A DNA stretch of 64,000 nt from Rhodocyclaceae bacterium (GTDB lineage: Bacteria; Pseudomonadota; Gammaproteobacteria; Burkholderiales; Rhodocyclaceae), in assembly GCA_008080565.1 (NCBI GenBank), contig VIKE01000008.1:115709-179708 (forward strand), given 5' to 3'. The translations under genes and the position numbers were made by a program. Positions within the stretch are counted from its first letter, which is position 1, and every line of letters begins with the position of its first letter. Under the pieces are notes generated by a model, which did no database searches, was not told the origin of the DNA, and saw only the letters and a list, made by a program, of their open reading frames with translations. Shown here piece after piece: positions 61,967 through 64,000 of the stretch.

Positions 61967-62317
61967 ATGAACGCTACAGCCCCTGTTTTTTTCCCTAACC
62001 TTGCCGCTCGCAAGCCGATGAACCTTACCGTACTGCTGGCAATGATCGCCCTCGGTCTCGGCATGGCCTTTCCCGGTTACGCCCTGGACCTGGTGGCCTT
62101 CACCGGCATCACCGGGCCGCTTACTTCAGCCCTGACCCAGATCGCCGCACTCGGTCCGGGGATCAAGGCCCTGGTCGGCTTCGTCGGTTTTGTCGTCGCC
62201 CTCATTTCGCTGTCCGCACTGCGCAATTTCGGGCCGGTCCTGTTCTACATCGGGCTGGCCATCTTCGCCGCCGTGGGTCTGGTGATCGCCGGCGCGATCA
62301 TGGGCGCGGTGATCTGA
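61967..62317 (+). CDS. Small membrane protein, candidate TraA-like pilin
   Basis: ATG at 61967 with ggaggttctc RBS; two hydrophobic stretches; encoded directly before traL-like. Confidence 0.55.
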   Translation: MNATAPVFFPNLAARKPMNLTVLLAMIALGLGMAFPGYALDLVAFTGITGPLTSALTQIAALGPGIKALVGFVGFVVALISLSALRNFGPVLFYIGLAIFAAVGLVIAGAIMGAVI

Positions 62318-62347
62318 AACGCCGACATCGACATCCTGGAGTCCGAT

Positions 62348-62624
62348 ATGCAAGCAGACACCTATATCCCGCGGCGTCTCGATGACCAATGGAAGATCGG
62401 CTTCTGGGATGTCGATGTTTTTCGTCGGCTATATGTCCGGCAGCAAGACCTCGTTCGCCGTCTGCATGGCGGCGGGCATCTTCGTTTCACGCTGGATCTC
62501 CCGCCTCAAGGCCGACAAGCACCCGGCCTTCGCCATCCACTGGCTGTACTGGCACCTGCCGGCCAGTCCGCTAACTACGATGCGCGCCACACCACCGTCT
62601 CATATCCGCCGCATGGTCGGCTGA
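62348..62624 (+). pseudogene. traL: TraL-like T4SS protein, frameshifted near 62416-62424
   Basis: MQADTYIPRRLDDQWKIGFWDVDV in frame 1, then FFVGYMSGSKTSFAVCMAAGIFVSRWISRLKADKHPAFAIHWLYWHLPASPLTTMRATPPSHIRRMVG in frame 2. Confidence 0.72.
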
Positions 62625-62641
62625 GCCAAGGAGAACAACCC

Positions 62642-63118
62642 ATGGACTTCGAACGACTCAACGGCGACATCAAGGAAATGCGCCGCCGCAACCGCGGGCT
62701 CGGTCTCGCCGTCGGCGTCCTGTTCTGGGTCACCCGCGACAAGGCGAGCAGCGAATACCTCGAGCAGATGGGCAGTTTCATCGCCTGGCTGGTCCTCGAC
62801 GTGACACCGGCCTCGATCGACTGGAAGAAGGAAATTCTGCTCGGCTACGTCGAACCGGAACAGTACGGCCCGCTGAAGACCCGCCAGGAAGTCGAAGCCG
62901 AACGCCTGAAGCGGATAAACGCCGCCACTGTCTTCGCACCCCAGCAACTGGTCCCCAGTGAAGAGGGACAAAGCGTCGTCATTCGTGGCCGCCTGCGCAC
63001 CCTGGTCAATGGCTTCGAGACGGCCAACGACCTCAAGGCCTATCGGGTCGAGTTCAGCTATGCCGGCGCACGCATGCATCTGAAAAGTTTCAAGGAGGTA
63101 GCCAATGTCGGCAACTGA
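62642..63118 (+). CDS. traE: TraE-like T4SS protein, apparently internally shortened
   Basis: DFERLNGDIKEMRRRNRGLGLAVGVLFW then VTRDKASSEYLEQMGSFIAWLVLDVTPASIDWKKEILLGYVEPEQYGPLKTRQEVEAERLKRINAATVFAP. Confidence 0.75.
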   Translation: MDFERLNGDIKEMRRRNRGLGLAVGVLFWVTRDKASSEYLEQMGSFIAWLVLDVTPASIDWKKEILLGYVEPEQYGPLKTRQEVEAERLKRINAATVFAPQQLVPSEEGQSVVIRGRLRTLVNGFETANDLKAYRVEFSYAGARMHLKSFKEVANVGN

Positions 63119-63989
63119 TACGCACCAAGATATATCCCACCCAGTTCTCGAGCCGGCGCCACGGCGTGGCTGGACGATGAGCGCTGTTCAAGTCATCGCC
63201 TTTTTCGCCCTTTTCGCCGCCATCACGGCCCCGCCCGCCCAAGCACTGCAACTCGTCGAGGCCAGCGACGGCGCATCGGTCGAAGCCATCCTGTCGATCC
63301 GGGAGCCGACCCGCATCCGCATCGAAGGGGCGTCGATCACCGATGTCTTTGGCAATATCCACTCGAGCCAATGCGGCATGGCGGCGGCACTTCCCGCCAG
63401 CCCGGGCATGGCACCAGCCGGAACTGGTTCATCACCGATCAATCCGGCCGGCGAGATCGCCCTGACCTGCGACCGCGACAAGGGCGAAATCTACGTCCGT
63501 CCGGTCGGCGATTCGGCCAAACCGACCAATCTCTTCGTCGCATCAGCCAACGCCACCTACACGTTACTGCTACGCCGTTCGGATACGCCGGCCGACACCA
63601 TCGTCATCCGCGACAGGACACCGAAGGCCTTGAAGCATGCGCCATCAGCCCCAGCCAGCCCGTCGCCCAACCAGGTACGGGCCATGAAGGCGCTGTTGGT
63701 GGCTATGGCTTCGGATCGGGTGCCGCCGGATATCCGGGTCGAAGAGACCCACGGCACGCTCCCGTTGTGGAACGAAGTACGATTTTCCCGGGTGCGCCAG
63801 TACGAGGGGCGCGGCCTGGTCGGCGAGAAATACCTGCTGCAAAACATCAGCGATGCTCCCATGGTGCTGGCCGAACCAGAATTCGACCGCGATCGGGGCA
63901 GCGTCACCGGTATCGCCGTCGAGCACCACAACCTTCGCCCTGGCGAGAGCACCAGCGTCTATGTGATCCGCCGCGGAGAAACGCCATGA
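63105..63989 (+). CDS. traK: TraK-like T4SS secretin-associated protein
   Basis: Signal-like TM, ALQLVEASDGASVEAILSIREPTRIRIEGASITDVFGNI; position after traE. Confidence 0.72.
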   Translation: MSATDTHQDISHPVLEPAPRRGWTMSAVQVIAFFALFAAITAPPAQALQLVEASDGASVEAILSIREPTRIRIEGASITDVFGNIHSSQCGMAAALPASPGMAPAGTGSSPINPAGEIALTCDRDKGEIYVRPVGDSAKPTNLFVASANATYTLLLRRSDTPADTIVIRDRTPKALKHAPSAPASPSPNQVRAMKALLVAMASDRVPPDIRVEETHGTLPLWNEVRFSRVRQYEGRGLVGEKYLLQNISDAPMVLAEPEFDRDRGSVTGIAVEHHNLRPGESTSVYVIRRGETP

Positions 63990-64000
63990 TTACGCCCCGT

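Overview
GC-rich, probably betaproteobacterial (Rhodocyclales-like) DNA. My reading of the window, from sequence and the supplied ORF track only: (1) ~1-5640, an accessory or chromosomal block: DUF3047, MTA/MTI phosphorylase, TIGR04283/TIGR04282-type glycosyltransferases, SelD-N-like FAD oxidoreductase, HD-GYP, NrtS-like, sigma factor and zf-HC2 anti-sigma. (2) an IS200/IS605-like element at ~6212-6815. (3) pieces of one integrative/conjugative element (ICE) backbone at 6.9-17.1 kb (DUF1173, divergent tyrosine recombinase, AlpA, DUF1845-like, GHKL ATPase, zinc-ribbon/Toprim primase, DUF932), 31.2-36.4 kb (FlhD/FlhC-like pair, MobH relaxase, TraD, DUF4400-like) and 59.9-64 kb (SLT, OmpA-like, pilin-like, TraL, TraE, TraK). 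(4) two large cargo blocks between these pieces. Cargo I (17.5-30.7 kb) is a riboswitch-controlled cobalt-uptake/cobalamin corrin-ring cluster (cbiMNQO, cobM, cbiX, cbiC, cbiD, cbiET, cobI, cbiG, cbiH) plus a riboswitch-controlled TonB receptor. Cargo II (36.6-59.5 kb) is a CzcABC/PII/CzcI/CDF/CadR metal-efflux region followed by a sulfur/thiol-flavoured module (ArsR-rhodanese, DsrE, polytopic membrane protein, methionine gamma-lyase-like enzyme, methyltransferase, rhodanese, Spy, cytochrome b561, MacAB/TolC-like exporter, two-component system, DUF4395). The backbone and cargo II contain many apparent frameshifts, internal deletions or nonsense codons (DUF932, FlhC-like, TraL, TraE, CzcA, CzcC, DsrE, ABC ATPase and others), while cargo I looks intact. 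Assembly error is the main alternative explanation for these lesions.
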